64,000 nt of DNA from Pedobacter metabolipauper (GCF_004362715.1 NZ_SNYC01000005.1:683781-747780); one strand, 5' to 3'. Counted from the first letter of the stretch, positions 43,830 to 53,535 are shown. Notes: generated by a model from the letters alone, not told the origin. Translations and numbers: made by a program.

Positions 43830-46800
43830 TTAAAATCCTAATTGTATTCCCGCTATAAAGGTTCTTGGCTGTGGAACCTGACCGTTATCTATCCCCCTGC
43901 CAAAAATAAAGTCGCTGCCGCTAACCTCTGGGTCATAACCCTTGTAGCCGGTAATGGTAAACAGGTTTTGCGAGGCGGCAAACACTCTTAGCCCGCTCAG
44001 TACCTGTCCGGAAATTGAGCGCAAAGCATTTTTAGAAAAAGTATAGCCCAGGGTTAAGTTACGTACACGCAGGTAAGCGCCGTTCTCGACAAAAAAATCC
44101 GAGGGGCGTAAATTACCAGACGAGGTAACACTTTGTCCGGCTCTCGGCAAAGCAGCAACATCACCCGATTTTCGCCAGCGGTCTAAAATGGCGGTGGTCG
44201 CATTATGGCCGGTTGAGGCGTTCTCCGTGAAAAATTTAAGCGCGTTACCCAGTTGAATACCTGTTACGCCGGATATTACGAGGTTAATATCAAAGCTTTT
44301 ATAGTTACCACTCATGTTAAATCCATAAATGAATTTGGGGATTGCGCTGCCAAGTACCTGTTGATCTATGGCATCTACCACACCATCTCCGGTTAGGTCC
44401 CTAAATAAAAAGTCTCCTGGTTTTACGCCTGCCTGGTATACCGCAGAGGTATTCCCGGTTTTTTGGCGGGCAGTGGCGTTAAGGGCATCAATCTCGGCCT
44501 GCGTACTTGCCACATGATCAACGCGGTAACCATAAAATGCTCCGATTGGAGAGCCCTTTTGTGTAAGGGTAAGGCCATTCAAGCTGTTAAAAACACCACT
44601 GATGATCGGTGATTGTGACAGGTTGCCCAACGAGAGCGTTTTGTTTTTGTTCAATGCGCCGTTCGCACTGATGGTGTAGCTGAAATTATGTTCGGTATTA
44701 CTTTTATAGGAAACCTGCAATTCAAATCCTTTATTTTCTGCATCAGCAGCATTTGAGGTTACCACACTTTGTATACCATTTATACCTCCAATCCCAACGC
44801 TGGTAGGCACAGGTACATTAACGATCAGACCGCGGCTTTTACGTATATAATAGCCTGAACTAACCGTCAGCTGGTTGTTTAGAAAACCCAGATCAAGACC
44901 GATATCGGTCTGATCCGTCTGCTCCCAGTGCAGGTCCGGGTTGGATATGGTAGCTACCGTAGTACCGCCTGCAAATGCTTCGTTTGTACCAAAAGAGTAA
45001 ACCAGGTTTCCGTTAGGATAACCGCTATAGGTAAATACGTCGGTTACACCTAAATTAAACTTATTGTTACCGGTACGTCCCCAGCCGGCACGAAGCCTGC
45101 TGTCTGAAAGGAACGGCAGTGCCGATTTAATAAAGCTTTCCTCGGTAAATCTCCATGCAAACCCTACGCCCGGAAAGTTACCGTATCTGTTATTGATACC
45201 AAAGTTTGATGAACCATCGCGGCGAACACTGCCCGAAAGGATATACCGGTCATTAAACGTATAAATTAAACGGCCGTACCAGGATTGTGCACTGCCAAAT
45301 TGTGTACCGTAGCCGGAGCCATTACCCGTTGTGGTAACAGTTGGCGCAACGCTGATGTCCTTAATGTTATCATTCGTCAGGCCTGTTCCTAAAACGGTAA
45401 GCGCTTTATTATAACCCGCATCAATATAACTGGTACCTAATGTGGCCGATAAGTTATGCTTACCAAAGGTTTTGTTATAGGAGAAATAGTTTTCGAAAGT
45501 ATAGGTAAATGACGAACCAAATGAGCGGCCAACCTGACGTCCATACGCCAGGTTGTTTGAGGCCACATAGGGATATTGGTACGAATCGGAATGACTGGTA
45601 TTATAAGTTCCTGAAAGCTGTGATCTGAATGTCAGGCCGCTGATTAATTTCACCTCTCCAAAAACCTGCGGGTATAAAGTTAAACTATTGCTTTTGCTGG
45701 ATTTAACACCCAGGTCTTGTAACGGGTTGCCTACATTGCTGTTATCATTAACATTGGTTACAATTGAATAGCCACCAAGTACCGCTGGATCCAGTATTGG
45801 CTGATACGGTGCGTAAGTAATACCGCCTACAAGGCTGGCTCCTTGTCCCGATCCCCGGTTATATCTCAGATTCAGGGTTTGGCCAAAATGAAAGCGCCCC
45901 AATGTTTCATCAAGCGAGATGCGCGTGAACAGGCGGTCATTGCGGCTGCTTTTTATGAGCGCATCCTGCGTGATATAGCTCATAGATAAATTATACAATA
46001 CCTTTTCACCGCCACCGCTTACGTTCAGATCACTCTCTGTAGAATAGGCTGTTTTAAATACCTCCTTTTGGTAATCAGCACGATCAACCAATACATCTTC
46101 TGTATTTAACTTAGCTGGAACAGCAATATTGGTGGTAGCTGCAATATCCTTAAGCAGGTCAACATAGTCTCTTGCTTTTAAAATATCCAGCAGTCGCCAC
46201 GCTTTGGAAATACCGGCCTGCGTATTAAAGGTTACCCGCGTTGCACCGGCTCTTGCTTTTTTTGTAGTGACAATAACTACACCATTCGCAGCTGCCACAC
46301 CATATATAGCAGTTGACGATGCATCCTTTAAAACGGTGATCGTTTCAATATCCTGCGGACTTATCGTCGAAAATACATTACCATCGCCTTGTATCCCGTC
46401 AATAACATAAAGTGGGTCAACACTTGTAAAAGAGCCGGTTCCACGGATAATAATTTGCGAATTCACGACCTGAACACCTGGCATTTTACCAACAAGCAAC
46501 TGTGCCGGACTCAGCGCCGTATTAGCACCGGCCTCTTTAGCGGATACCGTATTAACTGCCCCAACCAGGTCTTTTCTGCGGGCGGTACCGTAACCAATAA
46601 CCACCACCTCATCCAACACCTTATTATCAGGCTGCAGGATGACATTTATTTCACGTTGGTTACCCACAACAACTTCCTTGGGGATGTAACCTATCATGGT
46701 AAAAACTAAAGTTGCATTGGCATTTATATCGATAGAAAACAACCCGGCGTTTGATGCCACAACACCATTTTGCGTTCCTTTTTCAGTAACAGTGACACCC

Positions 46801-46955
46801 GGTATGGGTTGGTTGTTATCTCCAGATCGTATCTTCCCCTTAACGTTTAAGGATTGTGCAAACAGTGGCCCGCAAATAAGGGCCAACATGATCGGCATCA
46901 CATAATATCTGATTCGTTTTAATAAATTTTTTTGATTAGTAATTTTTGCGCTCAT
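43830..46955 (-). CDS. SusC/RagA-type TonB-dependent receptor of the HTCS locus
   Basis: Outer-membrane importer of 1041 residues. Signal sequence to about residue 33 (GPLFAQ), carboxypeptidase-regulatory-like domain (KGKIRSGDNNQPIPGVTV, about 38-110), TonB-box-like VVVIGYGTAR, plug (IIIRGTGSFTSVDPLYVIDG) and a barrel ending IQLGF. There is no STN domain, consistent with control by an HTCS instead of a sigma/FecR pair. The promoter carries the direct repeat shared with the GH78 gene. Together with susD it should import rhamnose-containing oligosaccharides; this substrate is inferred from the adjacent GH78 and GH2 genes. Confidence 0.95.
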   Translation of the reverse strand: MSAKITNQKNLLKRIRYYVMPIMLALICGPLFAQSLNVKGKIRSGDNNQPIPGVTVTEKGTQNGVVASNAGLFSIDINANATLVFTMIGYIPKEVVVGNQREINVILQPDNKVLDEVVVIGYGTARRKDLVGAVNTVSAKEAGANTALSPAQLLVGKMPGVQVVNSQIIIRGTGSFTSVDPLYVIDGIQGDGNVFSTISPQDIETITVLKDASSTAIYGVAAANGVVIVTTKKARAGATRVTFNTQAGISKAWRLLDILKARDYVDLLKDIAATTNIAVPAKLNTEDVLVDRADYQKEVFKTAYSTESDLNVSGGGEKVLYNLSMSYITQDALIKSSRNDRLFTRISLDETLGRFHFGQTLNLRYNRGSGQGASLVGGITYAPYQPILDPAVLGGYSIVTNVNDNSNVGNPLQDLGVKSSKSNSLTLYPQVFGEVKLISGLTFRSQLSGTYNTSHSDSYQYPYVASNNLAYGRQVGRSFGSSFTYTFENYFSYNKTFGKHNLSATLGTSYIDAGYNKALTVLGTGLTNDNIKDISVAPTVTTTGNGSGYGTQFGSAQSWYGRLIYTFNDRYILSGSVRRDGSSNFGINNRYGNFPGVGFAWRFTEESFIKSALPFLSDSRLRAGWGRTGNNKFNLGVTDVFTYSGYPNGNLVYSFGTNEAFAGGTTVATISNPDLHWEQTDQTDIGLDLGFLNNQLTVSSGYYIRKSRGLIVNVPVPTSVGIGGINGIQSVVTSNAADAENKGFELQVSYKSNTEHNFSYTISANGALNKNKTLSLGNLSQSPIISGVFNSLNGLTLTQKGSPIGAFYGYRVDHVASTQAEIDALNATARQKTGNTSAVYQAGVKPGDFLFRDLTGDGVVDAIDQQVLGSAIPKFIYGFNMSGNYKSFDINLVISGVTGIQLGNALKFFTENASTGHNATTAILDRWRKSGDVAALPRAGQSVTSSGNLRPSDFFVENGAYLRVRNLTLGYTFSKNALRSISGQVLSGLRVFAASQNLFTITGYKGYDPEVSGSDFIFGRGIDNGQVPQPRTFIAGIQLGF

Positions 46956-47000
46956 ACTTTATTGATTTGGTTATTGATAAATTCATGTTTTTGGAATAAG

Positions 47001-47065
47001 CAAATCAAGCACTTATCAAGCTGGTTTATTTGTCCTATTTATCATTTCTTTTTACCTATTTATCA
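47001..47065 (-). promoter_or_regulatory. HTCS-type operator and promoter upstream of SusC
   Basis: Direct repeat TATTTATCA at 47036-47044 and 47057-47065 (21-bp period), preceded by TTATTTGTC at 47026. The 30-base core differs from the copy at 37898-37927 at only one base. CAAAT at 47001, 35 bases to the left as in the other copy, supplies a minus-strand -7-like ATTTG. The SusC start is 46 bases beyond it. Confidence 0.75.
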
Positions 47066-47150
47066 CAACAAAATATTTAATCACAGTTAGCAATGATGCG
47101 CATGTCCATCTATAAAAAAAGAAATAGTATCCATTATAAGATTTCCTAAA

Positions 47151-47186
47151 AATCAAAATCCCCCAATGCTTGCCGCATTGGGGGAT
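47151..47186 (-). terminator. intrinsic terminator of the GH2 gene
   Basis: Perfect 12-bp stem (ATCCCCCAATGC with GCATTGGGGGAT) around a 5-base loop. On the minus strand it is followed by TTTGATTTTTAG. It starts 25 bases after the GH2 stop. Confidence 0.85.
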
Positions 47187-47210
47187 CCAGGTCTGAGAAG
47201 ATTTTTTATT

Positions 47211-49034
47211 TTAATTTAGCTTTTTACCTTCATTGATCACAGCCTGATTAACCGCCCTGATTCTCTCCACATCCATTTTCTCAAAAGCACGATCGTAAGT
47301 CAGCAGACCATTAACTTCATGTTCTACATCTGTCGTTTGTGTATAGACAGCAACACTTAGCCCTTTATATTTCATAAGCTGTTCAACCTGATCTAACAAG
47401 AGTATATAGCGGTCTGTAAGTGCAGCTTTAGTAGGCTCATAGGCATAGGCATTATTTTCTACAGGCCACATATGTCCCCTTACAAACAAACCTACGCCTC
47501 CAAATTCGCCCAGTGATGCTGCTCGCTTACCATCAGGCACTGAAGCATCCCTGGGGCCAATGTAAATATGGGTATCTACAAAATCTCCATTCCCAGGATC
47601 TCCAGCTGCTTTCTGATAACCGGGGTTGTTGTTAAAGCCAGAATTACCATTAACAAGCCTCGAGGGATCATATTTTTTTACCCAGTCTGTAATCTCTTTC
47701 ACATCAAATGCGCCCCAGTTCTCATTAAATGGAACCCAGGTAATGATTGATGGAGAATTGTAATGGTCGTCCATTATGGCTTTTAATTCTTTACGAAATA
47801 CCGTACGGGTTCTGGCGGTATCTTCATGCTGGTACCATATGGCAGGCATATCCTGCCAAACCAGTAAACCAAGTTTATCGGCCCAGTAGTAGAATCGCTT
47901 GGGTTCAGTTTTCATGTGTTTTCTAATCAAATTGAATCCGGCCTTTTTGGTAAATTCAACATCATATTTCAGCGCCTCTTCAGTTGGTGCCGTCAAAATT
48001 CCATCTGGCCAGTATCCCTGGTCCAGCAAGCCTACCTGCATAACGAATTTATCATTTAACAAAGGTCTTACTACACCGTTCAACTTACCGGGTTTCACAT
48101 CCCGCATTCCAAAATAACTGGTTACCTCGTCTGTGATCTCACCGCTGGCGGTTCTTAAAGTCAACTTGAGATCGTATAAAAAGGGCTCATCAGGAGACCA
48201 AAGCTTTGGATCTTTTATTGGAATGTAAAATGCAGTACCAGCTTCAGCTTTATGCTCAGAAACGACCTTTTTTCCATCAAGCACTACGGCTAAAACCTGT
48301 GCGGCTTCTGCATTCACCAGTACTTTCAGACGGCTGTTGGCTAAATCAGGCAGTAAGCGAATGTTCCTGATGTAATTTTTATTAACCGGTTCAAGCCAAA
48401 CCGTTTGCCAAATGCCTGATGAAAACGTATAATCGCCCCTGGGGCCATTCTTACCTGACGGCGTTCGGCCATCATTTGGATCATGAGCAGCAACGATCAG
48501 TGTATTGCTTCCCTTTTTTAAAAAAGAGGTAATATTCAAACTGAAAGCATCATAGCCGCCCGCGTGTGATCCGGCTTTCTTTCCGTTAACAAAGATAGTT
48601 GCATCGTGGTCTACAGCATCGAAATGAATGATGACTTCCTTACCTGCCCAGGATTCAGGAATTTCAAGGCTCCTTCGATACCACATATTAATCTCCTGGT
48701 TTTTTTCAATTCCAGAAAGCACAGATTCGGGGCAATATGGAACAAGAATTTGATCAGTTTTGCTATCGAAAGCTATAGGCTTTGAAGGATTTAAAGCGTT
48801 CATAACCTCTTTACCACCAATATAGTCCCATTTCCCATTTAAGCACAACCAATCCTTACGCTCAAGCTGGGGCCTGGGGTATTCCGGAAAAGGAATTTTT
48901 GCTTCCATAGCAATCTTAGTCCACTTTGTCGGTAACTTAGCAACTTGTCCTACGGCCGTTTCGGCAGAGGCAAAAACTAACAATAGGAGGTAGTTTAAAA
49001 AAAGGATTTTAATATTTTTCTTCATTAAGAACAT
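47211..49034 (-). CDS. secreted glycoside hydrolase family 2 enzyme
   Basis: Exported retaining glycosidase (beta-galactosidase/glucuronidase/mannosidase superfamily). The signal peptide ends near residue 30 (AVGQ). The sugar-binding jelly roll (about 55-215; [33 protein letters not shown]), an immunoglobulin-like domain (220-320) and the TIM barrel follow. Catalytic residues are E438 in VPFNENWG (acid/base) and E510 in SLGEFGG (nucleophile). At 607 residues it is a short GH2. Two in-frame ATG codons lie close together; either MFLMKK or MKK may be the start. It sits between the SusC operon and the second GH78-like gene. Exact specificity cannot be read; beta-galactosidase or beta-glucuronidase would suit rhamnogalacturonan or arabinogalactan. 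Confidence 0.9.
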   Translation of the reverse strand: MFLMKKNIKILFLNYLLLLVFASAETAVGQVAKLPTKWTKIAMEAKIPFPEYPRPQLERKDWLCLNGKWDYIGGKEVMNALNPSKPIAFDSKTDQILVPYCPESVLSGIEKNQEINMWYRRSLEIPESWAGKEVIIHFDAVDHDATIFVNGKKAGSHAGGYDAFSLNITSFLKKGSNTLIVAAHDPNDGRTPSGKNGPRGDYTFSSGIWQTVWLEPVNKNYIRNIRLLPDLANSRLKVLVNAEAAQVLAVVLDGKKVVSEHKAEAGTAFYIPIKDPKLWSPDEPFLYDLKLTLRTASGEITDEVTSYFGMRDVKPGKLNGVVRPLLNDKFVMQVGLLDQGYWPDGILTAPTEEALKYDVEFTKKAGFNLIRKHMKTEPKRFYYWADKLGLLVWQDMPAIWYQHEDTARTRTVFRKELKAIMDDHYNSPSIITWVPFNENWGAFDVKEITDWVKKYDPSRLVNGNSGFNNNPGYQKAAGDPGNGDFVDTHIYIGPRDASVPDGKRAASLGEFGGVGLFVRGHMWPVENNAYAYEPTKAALTDRYILLLDQVEQLMKYKGLSVAVYTQTTDVEHEVNGLLTYDRAFEKMDVERIRAVNQAVINEGKKLN

Positions 49035-49206
49035 TAGTTTAGTTGATGGAATATAGGAACTGGAATGTTAATTTATTTAATTAAAGATAGTTATATTACC
49101 TGAACAATCCTGATTGTTGCTATTTTGATTCAGAATGGATCACAAAGGCTTTTAATTGCGCAATTGCACATCATTTTCCATAAATACATTTATAGCAACC
49201 CTACTG

Positions 49207-50841
49207 TTATTTTTGAAAAATTGCCGGGTACTTCCTTATAAAATAAACAGGAGTACAACTCCAGGCATGACAATAGCTATTAATTGGAAAGAAGTTATAT
49301 GGAGAAAGCTTTTCATTATCCGGATCATAGGCCTCCCAAAACGTATCAGCACCTTTCTTCACCATCCCTCCCCAATAATCTTCCATAACTGACTTTGCTT
49401 CCTTATTAAGACCGCATTTGATAAGCGCAGTAATATAATAATGCATTAAGTATGGAGTGCCTGGTTTTACAGCATCTTTTTTGATGGCTATAGCTTTTAA
49501 AGCGCTTTGTGCTTCTGCTTTACTTGCCACCCCACTAATGATCATCCAACATTGCGACGCAAATGAAACCTGCTTAGCGGAACCGCTTAAAAATAAGCCA
49601 CTTTCCTTATTGTACAAAGTTCTCGCAGCTTTAGTCATCCTGGTTTCCAGCTCTTTTAAATAGGCAACTTCATTTTCCTTACCCAGCAATTTAGCCAATG
49701 CGAGCGTTTCCTGAATTGAAAAAATCATAATGCCTTGTACCGATGCTTGTTTTTCCAATCCTTCCCTCCAGTCAACAAATAGCCACCAACCATCTCTTTC
49801 AGCACGCTGTGTGTTTAATAATCCATTTGCGTCCAAATGTTTACTGATATTTTCAACCTGCCTCTTAGCAACCGGCCAGAGATCAAGGCCAGTTTCCTTG
49901 TCATTGGTAGCGATAACGTATTCCTTCAGTGCTGCATTATATAGAAGTGAATATTCAAACAAGAAACCTCCCTCTTGTGTATGTGGTTCCGGAGCTTCGA
50001 ACACGCAAGGATATAAAAATCCACTCGGTTTACTTACACCAGCAAGTAAATACAGGCATCTCTTTGTAAGGTCATGATTTTTAAAAGAATACGCATTTGC
50101 TAAAGCTTCCAGATATAGGTCTCCGGTCCATAACCTGCGATCACGTTTTGGCCCGTCTTCATAAACTGTCTGCATGCACTCCTTTAATGTCGACAGTCCC
50201 ACTTTATCGATAGCAACTATCATCGGTGATGCTGATGAACTTAGCGAATCTGGTCTGTTAACTACTGATGTAACTGACTTAAATTGTATATCTGAGATCT
50301 TGAAATCAAAATTACTGGGACTAGCGAGCAACTCAATTTTGAGATATCTAAAAGACATGCGACGAGATAATGCGACCTTGGCAGGCAGTTCAGTAAGTGT
50401 TACAATCTCATCTTGTAACCAGGCGCGGCTTAAAGTACCGGGATATGGATCAAATGGAGTCGCTAATTCTGCAGGGACCTCTCCAAATATCAGCTTAAGT
50501 CTTAAAGGTCCATGTAATGCATTTTGACTGGCTTTTATGCTGAACGTAAAATATCCGGTAAGATGCTCACCAAAATCAATTACTGTCGATGATTGTGATT
50601 TAAAGGATTTTTCATAAAAATCAGAAATAGCACCAACCTTTTCCGCTTTCCAACCTTGAAAAGAGTTTTGATCTTCAATGAGTTTAACTACCGCTTTTGG
50701 TTTCTTTATTTCCGCTGATAATTGAGGCTTACTTTTTTCTGCCTTAAGCAACCACCGTTCACGAAGTTCAACTCCATAATAATCCTGGGCAGATGCAATA
50801 GATGAAATCAGCGAAAAAAATACAATTAGGGTTTTGATCAT
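49207..50841 (-). CDS. secreted GH78-like six-hairpin glycosidase
   Basis: Exported protein of 544 residues with signal peptide to residue 19 (SSIASAQ). A short beta-domain (to about 200) is followed by an alpha/alpha barrel containing EDGPKRDRRLWTGD at 228-241, the motif that marks GH78 alpha-L-rhamnosidases, and later WLFVDWREG and NSYCHAWSCTPVYF. It is much shorter than the GH78 at 35368 because the extra N-terminal sandwich domains are missing. It probably removes alpha-L-rhamnose or a related sugar. It is 172 bases upstream of the GH2 gene on the same strand. No copy of the HTCS repeat was found in front of it. Confidence 0.85.
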   Translation of the reverse strand: MIKTLIVFFSLISSIASAQDYYGVELRERWLLKAEKSKPQLSAEIKKPKAVVKLIEDQNSFQGWKAEKVGAISDFYEKSFKSQSSTVIDFGEHLTGYFTFSIKASQNALHGPLRLKLIFGEVPAELATPFDPYPGTLSRAWLQDEIVTLTELPAKVALSRRMSFRYLKIELLASPSNFDFKISDIQFKSVTSVVNRPDSLSSSASPMIVAIDKVGLSTLKECMQTVYEDGPKRDRRLWTGDLYLEALANAYSFKNHDLTKRCLYLLAGVSKPSGFLYPCVFEAPEPHTQEGGFLFEYSLLYNAALKEYVIATNDKETGLDLWPVAKRQVENISKHLDANGLLNTQRAERDGWWLFVDWREGLEKQASVQGIMIFSIQETLALAKLLGKENEVAYLKELETRMTKAARTLYNKESGLFLSGSAKQVSFASQCWMIISGVASKAEAQSALKAIAIKKDAVKPGTPYLMHYYITALIKCGLNKEAKSVMEDYWGGMVKKGADTFWEAYDPDNEKLSPYNFFPINSYCHAWSCTPVYFIRKYPAIFQK

Positions 50842-50886
50842 GAGAGATTCTTTTATGTTCTTAGCAGTTGCTGCCTGGATTAAGAA

Positions 50887-51228
50887 TTATATGACGAAAG
50901 CTTTTAATTGCGCCATTTTGCCATCCTCAAACCGCCAGACGTCGCAATACGAATAATCAGTTGTTTTTCCATCCCTATCCTTCATACTGATCCTGCCTAC
51001 TGCCGTAACAAAATCATTCTCAGCAATCAAATGCTCAACCATGAACTTTGGCAGCTCCAGGTAGGCAATTGCCATATACTGGCGAACGGCTTCCTTTCCT
51101 TTTAAGATTTTGTCGCCTACAAATTCCCATTCCGTATTTTCAGTGCAGAAAGAAAGAAATCCCTCATAGTCGCCTTTAGTAATCAAGGCATTTGCCTTTT
51201 CTAATATAGTTTTATTTTGTTCAGCCAT
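50887..51228 (-). CDS. SnoaL-like (NTF2-fold) small protein
   Basis: A 113-residue cone-shaped alpha+beta barrel protein, recognisable from EKANALITKGDYEGFLSFCTENTEWEFVG at the start (key parts ITKGDYEGF and TEWEFVG), VRQYMA, and the closing strands DYSYCDVWRFEDGKMAQLKAF. Such proteins are ligand-binding domains or simple isomerases or cyclases; the substrate cannot be guessed. It begins 3 bases after the stop of the AbiEii toxin-like gene, so it is almost certainly co-transcribed with the toxin-antitoxin pair. A functional tie is not known. Confidence 0.85.
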   Translation of the reverse strand: MAEQNKTILEKANALITKGDYEGFLSFCTENTEWEFVGDKILKGKEAVRQYMAIAYLELPKFMVEHLIAENDFVTAVGRISMKDRDGKTTDYSYCDVWRFEDGKMAQLKAFVI

Positions 51229-51231
51229 ATT

Positions 51232-51873
51232 CTATTTTTCTACAGCAAGCTCTATATCTTCCTTAATAAATATCCACTCTTTATCTAGTAAACAGATTGG
51301 ATCGAAATCCTGATCCGCACTTTGGAAGTTTACAAAGTTTTCCAGGATAAGTTTTGAATCATGTGTCCATTCAAAACGTTGTCGATGTAAGTCAATCATA
51401 GTCTTGACATCATATCGCGGCAAAAGTTCATGCAAATCCCAAAAATCTTTTTTCCGTCCGCCACGTTGAATAACATCAATTTTCATAGCTATAATTTCTT
51501 CAACAGTAGCCACTCGTATTCCATCACACTCGGTTGCATCCTGAAAAAATGGATCCATCGAATAATAAACATCCAGCTTAATTGCCTGATCGGAATCTTT
51601 ACCAATCAAATATGATTTTCCCATGCCCGGATTACCGCCAAAATCACCTGCAACATAATTAAAACTGTTATTTAAATAATTATCAATTGCGTCAAAATCT
51701 ATTGATCTATAAGCTGCATCCGTGAACAGATCAATATCAATTGAAATTCTATGTCCCAAATGCAGACTTAAGGCAGTGCCTCCAACCAGTCTGAATTCAC
51801 TAAACTCCTTAGCTTGCATCAATTTAAATAATGCATTTTGTAATTCATCACTAACTGTATTCCAATGGAGCAT
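51232..51873 (-). CDS. nucleotidyltransferase, AbiEii/AbiGii toxin family
   Basis: Type IV toxin candidate of the abortive-infection AbiE kind; such enzymes are nucleotidyltransferases that modify cellular targets such as tRNA ends. The active-site signature is intact: GG (31-32) in LVGGTALSLHLGHR followed by D46 and D48 in SIDIDLF; a further conserved VEEIIAMKIDVIQRGGRKKDFWDLHEL block lies near 125-150 (key part KKDFWDLHEL). At 213 residues it is compact. It starts 7 bases after the antitoxin stop. The family is well supported; the target is unknown. Confidence 0.9.
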   Translation of the reverse strand: MLHWNTVSDELQNALFKLMQAKEFSEFRLVGGTALSLHLGHRISIDIDLFTDAAYRSIDFDAIDNYLNNSFNYVAGDFGGNPGMGKSYLIGKDSDQAIKLDVYYSMDPFFQDATECDGIRVATVEEIIAMKIDVIQRGGRKKDFWDLHELLPRYDVKTMIDLHRQRFEWTHDSKLILENFVNFQSADQDFDPICLLDKEWIFIKEDIELAVEK

Positions 51874-51880
51874 ATGGGCA

Positions 51881-52378
51881 TTATTTATTTTGAGTGAATA
51901 TAGCTAAGTTACCATCAACAGATGAACTGCCAACAACCTCTTTTACTTTGTCTTTACCATAAAAATCCAGTATAGCTTGCTTTTCCCTGGAATCTCCCCG
52001 TTCAAATATTCTTTTAATAATCGACTTATATTGTCTCTCCCAATCAAGTTTACTTACATCTGTATCCCAAAAAAGAGCTTTCCGAAAAATACTCAAATCT
52101 GGACGCCGCTTAATTTGCGCCTTAAATTGTTCTACTCTTATAGCATGATACGCCTGAAGAAGATACATCGTTCCCTCTTCTATACCAAGTGCCCGGTCTA
52201 TTTTTAAAGATACTTCAGGAGTGAGGTTGCGTTTACCCTTTGTAATATCATTAATTGTTTGCGGGTACTCCGGTAAAGAAAGCGCGAAAGGACGTTTCTT
52301 AAGCTTTCTTTTTTTAAGCTCACGTTCCAGGATCAAACCGGGATGGATACCCTTATATTTTTCCAATGACATTTCCAT
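51881..52378 (-). CDS. helix-turn-helix antitoxin of the AbiEii-type pair
   Basis: Cognate antitoxin candidate. The N-terminal 70 residues hold an XRE/HigA-like DNA-binding domain (HPGLILERELKKRKL, then INDITKGKRNLTPEVSLKIDRALGI in parts), and the C-terminal half is a helical domain (DVSKLDWERQYKSIIKRIFERG, then EKQAILDFYGKDKVKEVVG in parts). The frame is open further upstream to 52465, but that part overlaps the acyltransferase gene. The ATG at 52378 or at 52372 fits best because a TATATTTG promoter element sits directly before it. Paired repeats AACAA/TTGTT and TTGT/ACAA at 52391-52406 may be the autoregulatory operator. Confidence 0.85.
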   Translation of the reverse strand: MEMSLEKYKGIHPGLILERELKKRKLKKRPFALSLPEYPQTINDITKGKRNLTPEVSLKIDRALGIEEGTMYLLQAYHAIRVEQFKAQIKRRPDLSIFRKALFWDTDVSKLDWERQYKSIIKRIFERGDSREKQAILDFYGKDKVKEVVGSSSVDGNLAIFTQNK

Positions 52379-52381
52379 ATA

Positions 52382-52406
52382 CAAATATAAACAAAATTGT
52401 TTACAA
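52382..52406 (-). promoter_or_regulatory. promoter and possible operator of the toxin-antitoxin operon
   Basis: On the minus strand TATATTTG (52389-52382) matches the -7 consensus, with TTG at 52406-52404 upstream (14 bases, shorter than ideal). The short inverted repeats AACAA/TTGTT and TTGT/ACAA overlap the spacer, as expected for antitoxin self-repression. The -7 box ends 3 bases before ATG 52378. Confidence 0.45.
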
Positions 52407-52440
52407 GTTGTTTGAATTACGGAACTCACGACAGCCCTTC

Positions 52441-53535
52441 TTAGACGGTGCGCCTTTGGTTCCATTTCTGGCTTAAATATTTCCTTACAGGGATATCGTA
52501 AACTACCATAACCAGGTATGCTACCCCAACCAGCAGGATTAGTCCAGCTATAATGATGAAAGTCAGCTGCACAGTGTCCGGCTTATGACTGGCGTAATAA
52601 TTACCAAACATCCATAACACGGCATAATGTGTCATATATAATGGGTAAGAGATCTTTCCCGAAAAGATGCAGACCTTTTTTAAACCAGGTGTTAACATAG
52701 CCCCCGCGCCTAAAGCAATCAGCAAGGGAAAGTAAAACAGCACGATCAAAGGTTCGGATAACCAATTCCATTTGGAGAATGGCACGATAAAGGCCAGGAA
52801 CAATAATATGGCTATGCCGATAAATCCCAGCTTGTTTTTGATGATCCAGTTGGAGCGGTAAATAAGAAGTCCTGCTAAAAAAGAATATGATATCCGGGCG
52901 CTCCCGTCCCAAAAGGTTGGGCCGCTCCAGCCGCCCAATAAATTGCCGGAACGGTAACCTACCCAGCAAATAGCAACTGCAGAGAGTATGGTTAATAGCA
53001 GCAAATAACCGCGGCTGATCTTATAAAGCACAAATGCGTAAACAATATTAGCGGCATATTCCCAAAACAATGACCAGGAAGGTGCATTGAAGCTGAACAG
53101 GTTAAATCCACGGTCAGCTATTACAGGCAGTGGAATCAGCAGTATCGAACAAAAAAATGTGAGGATGATTTTACCGGTGCTGTATAATTCGGGATGGCCG
53201 CCAAACGGATCGAACAAAAATGCCAGCAGGCCCAGCACAGATCCAGCCACAACCAGCGGATGCAAGCGGATGATCCTTGATTTAAAAAAATCCAGAATAC
53301 CCATTCTTGCTATACGATCGTCATAGGCATATCCGATCACAAATCCCGAAAGACAGAAGAAGAAATCGACCGCTAAAAAACCATGTGCCATAAAGTTCTT
53401 GCTGAAATCGGTATAAGCCCATTCCATAAAATGAAACGTTACAATGGCCAGCGCAGCAACGCCCCTTAATCCGTCCAGAATTTGGAAATGCGGTTTGGTT
53501 TCCAGAATTGTTGCGGTAGTTTTGTCCGTATCCAT
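52441..53535 (-). CDS. membrane acyltransferase, OafA/YrhL (Acyltransferase_3) family
   Basis: Integral membrane enzyme that transfers acyl groups, usually acetyl, to surface sugars or small molecules. About ten hydrophobic helices are visible. The N-terminal signature is LDGLRGVAALAIVTFHF, with the family histidine in the first helix, and FLAVDFFFCLSGFVIGYAYD follows in parts. The ATG at 53535 (MDTDKTTATILE) is preferred over an upstream in-frame start at 53595, which would add a 20-residue basic tail. Length 364. No polysaccharide-synthesis gene is adjacent, so the acceptor is unknown. Confidence 0.9.
   Translation of the reverse strand: MDTDKTTATILETKPHFQILDGLRGVAALAIVTFHFMEWAYTDFSKNFMAHGFLAVDFFFCLSGFVIGYAYDDRIARMGILDFFKSRIIRLHPLVVAGSVLGLLAFLFDPFGGHPELYSTGKIILTFFCSILLIPLPVIADRGFNLFSFNAPSWSLFWEYAANIVYAFVLYKISRGYLLLLTILSAVAICWVGYRSGNLLGGWSGPTFWDGSARISYSFLAGLLIYRSNWIIKNKLGFIGIAILLFLAFIVPFSKWNWLSEPLIVLFYFPLLIALGAGAMLTPGLKKVCIFSGKISYPLYMTHYAVLWMFGNYYASHKPDTVQLTFIIIAGLILLVGVAYLVMVVYDIPVRKYLSQKWNQRRTV

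Noticed and set aside
52379..52465. N-terminal extension of the antitoxin
   Set aside because: It overlaps the end of the acyltransferase gene and would place the TATATTTG promoter element inside the coding frame.
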